A program made the position numbers and the translations under genes. Source: Yarrowia lipolytica (lineage: Eukaryota; Ascomycota; Dipodascomycetes; Dipodascales). Taken from it: DNA of 64,000 bases. The stretch is taken from NCBI RefSeq assembly GCF_001761485.1, contig NC_090771.1:1860001-1924000 (forward strand), read 5' to 3'. Each line of letters begins with the position of its first letter. The first letter of the stretch is position 1. The notes under the pieces were generated by a model. That model was given only the letters and a program-made list of their open reading frames with translations. It did no database searches and was not told the origin of the DNA. Below, piece by piece: positions 60,518 through 64,000 of this stretch.

Positions 60518-61797
60518 GTTATGTAGAGGGTGATTGAAATGAACCTAATGTACCCCACAGCGGAAAAAGTTGCAGCAACGGATCGAGGTCATTGAGATAG
60601 AGGGCCTTGAGAAAGGAGGGACAGACTGCATTATGAACGGAGTTTCTTCAACATTTACGCCGAAAGCATTTTATTCATATCTGTTCATGCTCCGTTTTAT
60701 CCCTTTCTCAACGCCTTCTAAATACCTACTGTAATTAGCTGTTTACTGGTTCATGTACCTAGGCATATCGAGTAACTCAACCCGAGATTAATATAGCGTG
60801 TGAGGCTCGCTCCATGCTTCAGGAGGTAGTGCGAGTCACTCAAAACCTACGCAGTTACCCTGGTTCGAATGGCAACAGACGTCGCCAATATGCACTTAGC
60901 GCTCCACACAGTACATGTACCGATATGAGTACAAGTACTTACTTGTAGGTTGGCGATAACATCTGATCAAAGTTGGGACAATAACCGAGGACAATAGAGT
61001 ATCGTTGTGGCACTGGCCATGAATTACTTGCGAGAGGGTGTACTGCACGACTCACTAGGCGCTATATGCCGGAAGCCTTTTCATCTGGGCTAGATCTATA
61101 TATCACAGGGCCGTGGTTTCTTTTCACTAAACAATTGCATTAGAATGCTTTTGCTATCGTTCACAAGGCTCTGTTATTACCAGCGATTGGTACGTCACAT
61201 ACCGACTTTTATGGAACTTTGTCTGGCATTTGAATTTCGCCTGTCTGGGGAAGGAGCCCTTTTTTGAAACACCAGCGAGACAGGAACAGGGTCGTGTACA
61301 GACTAATCAGTTACCCCACCGAGCGAAATATATGTGATTGGTCAACTTCAGAGAGTGATATTGAAAGCCCTCAGTGTCTATGCGCTTATATAATCACATA
61401 TTGACACGGCTATGTCCTTCACGCCCATACTGCACACCACGGTTAGCGATAAATAACTCACGTGATGTCGGTTAATGTGCGGGGAAGAGATCACTAAGCA
61501 AAGGTGAAGGGGAGGAGTTAGGATATCCTCAGAGAGGACCACAAATCGAAGAGGCAGTATTCAAAGTGATAAAATACATTTTTTACAATCCGATTATACC
61601 CCCTTTCAGCTTTTTTTTACCTCCATTCATTTCATCTTGTGGTTCCGCCCTCACCCCGAACTTGTGGGGCCGAAATCCCCCCGAAGCATTAAAGTTGACC
61701 CCAGGTTTGATGTAGCGGCTATCGACTATATATAAAGTAGAGGCCCCAGAGAGTAAAAAATTACTACGCTACACTTCATTCAACAACAGAAAAAACA
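60518..61797. promoter_or_regulatory. Divergent spacer between UBP12 and the methylcrotonyl-CoA carboxylase gene
   Basis: This 1.28-kb spacer holds both promoters. TATATATAAA at 61727-61736 lies 62 bp before the carboxylase ATG. Just upstream, 61640-61710 is marked by CCCCGAA/GGGGCC/CCCCCC repeats (CCCCGAACTTGTGGGG is near-palindromic). TACAAGTA and TACTTGTA words face each other at 60930-60947. No RNA gene was found. Confidence 0.5.
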
Positions 61798-63975
61798 ATG
61801 AGACGAGTGATCAACTCCACGCTACGGTCGTACTCGACAAAGGCTGCCTCCCAGTCCAACGCCTCTGTGCAGCCCGAAATCCTTAAGTCTCTTTGTGTGG
61901 CTAACCGAGGAGAAATCGTCCACAGAGTGTGTGATACAGCCTCCAAAATGGGCATTGACACCACATCTTTCTACACCGAGCCCGATGGAAACCTCGCCTT
62001 CTCGCGATCTGCAAACAACAACTTGAATCTCGGAGCTGACACAAAGGGTTACCTTGAGATGGACAAGATTGTTCGCCTGGCCAAGGAGAATGGCTGTGAC
62101 TCCATTCACCCTGGTTATGGTTTCCTTTCCGAGAACTCTGAGTTCGCGAAGAAGGTCCAAGATGCTGGCTTGATCTTTGTCGGCCCTCCTGCTGCCGCTA
62201 TGGAGGCCATGGGCTCCAAGTCTCGATCCAAGGAGATTATGACCGATGCTGGTGTCTCGTGTGTTCCTGGTTACCACGGAGAGAATCAGGATCCCAAGTT
62301 TCTTGAGGCCGAGTCTGAAAAGATGGGCTTCCCCGTTCTTATCAAGGCTGTCCTCGGAGGAGGAGGTAAGGGTATGCGAATTGTAGAGTCCAAGGCTGAC
62401 TTCCAAAAGCAGCTGGCCTCCGCCAAGTCTGAAGCCAAGTCCTCTTTTGGTGATGAGCGTGTCCTCGTCGAGAAGTACATCAAGCGACCTCGTCACGTGG
62501 AGGTCCAGGTCTTTGCCGACAAGTTCGGCAACGTTGTGGCTCTCGGAGAGCGAGACTGTTCCGTCCAGCGACGACACCAGAAGGTTCTTGAGGAGTCTCC
62601 TGCCCCCGGCCTTGAGCTCTACTCCGCCGACTGCCGACAGAAGATGTACAAGCAGGCCTGTGACGCTGCTCGAGCCGTCAACTACGAGGGAGCTGGTACC
62701 GTCGAATTCATTTTCGACCGAGATTCACCCAACGGACAGTTCTACTTTATGGAGATGAACACTCGACTCCAGGTCGAGCATCCCGTTACCGAGATGGTCA
62801 CTGGTGTTGATCTCGTTGAGTGGCAGCTCCTTATCGCCTCCGGTCGACCTCTGCCTAAGACCCAGGAGGAGATCCAGGCTGATATGGACAAGCTTGGTGT
62901 GCATGCAATCGAGGCCCGAATCTACTGTGAGGACCCCTTCAACCAGTTCATGCCTTCTTCTGGAAAGATTGTGCATATGCAGCTTCCCCAGGTGGGCAAC
63001 CCCCGACTTGATGTCACCTTTGAGCAGGGCGACACCGTTTCTCCCCTCTACGACCCCATGATCGGAAAGCTCATTGTTCGAGGTGACTCTCGGGAGGAGG
63101 CTCTCAAGAAGCTGCGTCTGGCTCTCAATGAGTACGAGATTGTTGGTCCTACCACAAACATTGAATTCATCAAGCGAGTTCTCAAGCACGAGGGATTCCG
63201 GGGCAACAACCCCACCGATCTCGATACCGGTTTCATTCCTCGACACGGCGAGGTCCTATTTGCCAACGAGGGAACCCCCAGCGAGGTTTACGTTCAGGCT
63301 GCCATTGCCCAAGCTTTCCCCAAGGCCCTGTCTGCTCCATCCATTCTGGAGGCTGCCAACGCTTTCTCTTCCGTCGGAACTGCTGGCTGGTCTTCAATGC
63401 AGACTCGAGAGGTTACCTTCAAGAACGGCAAGGAGTCTGTCGTTGTCACTCTGACTCAGCTCCCCGGCACCAACCCCACCGAGCACACTTTTGCCGCCAA
63501 GGTCGGTGATAAAGCCATTGGCAACGTGACTGCTTCTCACTTCAATGGAAAGGCCCGATTTAAGTTCCCCACAGGCCAGCATGTCAACACCGTTGTTTCT
63601 AACGACTCCAACCTCGGTAACGTTAACGAGGTCCATGTCTTCCACCGAGGAACCCATCACAAAGTCGAGCTGGCCACTCCTGACTGGATCACTGCCGTCA
63701 ACAAGCGAATTGGTGCCGGTGCTGCTGCCGGAGGCTCCTTCAATGACCCCGACGCCCTGGAGGTTGCCACTCCTATGCCTTGTCGAGTCGTTCGAGTCAC
63801 AGTCAAGCCTGGAGATGTCGTGTCCAAGGATGATGAGCTGCTGGTCATCGAGTCGATGAAGATGGAGACCACTGTTCGATCTGCCCGTGAACAGCCTACT
63901 AAGGTCAAGAGAGTGGCATTTGTTCCTGGAGACCTGGTCAAGCAGGGCTCCGTTCTCATCGAGTACGAGGAGTAG
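61798..63975 (+). CDS. MCCA: Methylcrotonyl-CoA carboxylase biotin-carrying alpha subunit (mitochondrial)
   Basis: The biotin-carboxylase/biotin-carrier subunit of methylcrotonyl-CoA carboxylase acts in leucine breakdown in mitochondria. The 725-residue protein begins with an acid-free, Arg/Ser-rich presequence (MRRVINSTLRSYSTKAASQS). It has the biotin carboxylase N-domain (VANRGEIVHRV, HPGYGFLSEN) and the ATP-grasp domain (VLGGGGKGMRIV, RHVEVQVFAD, ERDCSVQRRHQK, MEMNTRLQVEHPVTE). A BC-BCCP linker domain follows, then the C-terminal biotinyl domain with biotin lysine Lys688 in VIESMKMETT. The single-chain BC-BCCP order and length match MCC alpha, not pyruvate or acetyl-CoA carboxylase. Propionyl-CoA carboxylase alpha is the closest alternative but is absent from most yeasts. 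The beta-subunit gene is not in this window. The stop TAG is 25 bases before the window end. Confidence 0.93.
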   Translation: MRRVINSTLRSYSTKAASQSNASVQPEILKSLCVANRGEIVHRVCDTASKMGIDTTSFYTEPDGNLAFSRSANNNLNLGADTKGYLEMDKIVRLAKENGCDSIHPGYGFLSENSEFAKKVQDAGLIFVGPPAAAMEAMGSKSRSKEIMTDAGVSCVPGYHGENQDPKFLEAESEKMGFPVLIKAVLGGGGKGMRIVESKADFQKQLASAKSEAKSSFGDERVLVEKYIKRPRHVEVQVFADKFGNVVALGERDCSVQRRHQKVLEESPAPGLELYSADCRQKMYKQACDAARAVNYEGAGTVEFIFDRDSPNGQFYFMEMNTRLQVEHPVTEMVTGVDLVEWQLLIASGRPLPKTQEEIQADMDKLGVHAIEARIYCEDPFNQFMPSSGKIVHMQLPQVGNPRLDVTFEQGDTVSPLYDPMIGKLIVRGDSREEALKKLRLALNEYEIVGPTTNIEFIKRVLKHEGFRGNNPTDLDTGFIPRHGEVLFANEGTPSEVYVQAAIAQAFPKALSAPSILEAANAFSSVGTAGWSSMQTREVTFKNGKESVVVTLTQLPGTNPTEHTFAAKVGDKAIGNVTASHFNGKARFKFPTGQHVNTVVSNDSNLGNVNEVHVFHRGTHHKVELATPDWITAVNKRIGAGAAAGGSFNDPDALEVATPMPCRVVRVTVKPGDVVSKDDELLVIESMKMETTVRSAREQPTKVKRVAFVPGDLVKQGSVLIEYEE

Positions 63976-64000
63976 AAAGATGTACAGTAGATAGCATGTG

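Noticed and set aside
60855-60890. CTGGTTCGAATGG, a B-box-like string
   Set aside because: No A box or cloverleaf can be drawn around it.
1-64000. Mobile elements, LTRs, rRNA, CRISPR arrays
   Set aside because: I looked for terminal repeats, polymerase or integrase motifs, rRNA cores and regular repeat-spacer arrays and saw none.

Overview
The window reads as nuclear DNA of a budding yeast in the Yarrowia clade, most likely Yarrowia lipolytica. Genes are mostly intronless and spaced by 0.2-2.9 kb. Arginine is largely CGA. Introns begin GTGAGT or GTAAGT and end with a CTAAC branch site only a few bases before the AG. Spacers are sprinkled with TACTTGTA/TACAAGTA words. The proteins are orthologues of well-known yeast genes. 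I saw no rRNA, tRNA, CRISPR array, transposon or virus-derived element. The species name is inferred from these habits, not from a database search.

Layout, left to right: a GNAT acetyltransferase (PAA1-like), LSM5 (spliced), MAG1, ABP1, a DUF676 lipase, RPP0 and a GFD2-like DEDDh nuclease (0-13 kb). Then the NDR kinase DBF2, GPI2, TAF5 and the proteasome subunit PRE6, which has two introns (14-21.5 kb). Next are two secreted GH3 beta-glucosidase paralogues in the same orientation with RPR2 between them (22-29 kb). SDS22, the 14-3-3 gene BMH1 (spliced), PRO3, a small unrecognised spliced gene overlapping the PRO3 3' end, the demethylase JHD2, MET12 and NAP1 follow (29-44.5 kb). The right part holds S-adenosylmethionine synthetase (spliced), DPP1, MRE11, a U1 snRNA gene, a hotdog thioesterase, UBP12 and the biotin-bearing subunit of methylcrotonyl-CoA carboxylase (47-64 kb). 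The last gene is complete and ends 25 bases before the window edge.

Most neighbours are functionally unrelated housekeeping genes, as is normal in yeasts. One possible thematic link is MET12 and S-adenosylmethionine synthetase (one-carbon and methionine metabolism) within 8 kb. The other is the GH3 pair, which looks like an old duplication.

The items most worth a second look are: the second GH3 protein, which keeps its signal peptide and full reading frame but lacks the catalytic nucleophile and several glucose-binding residues; the U1 snRNA gene between MRE11 and the thioesterase; a frame break in ABP1 separating its two SH3 domains; the unrecognised 162-residue spliced gene overlapping PRO3; and a possible poison exon inside PRE6 intron 2. 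I found no convincing wholly new multi-gene system.
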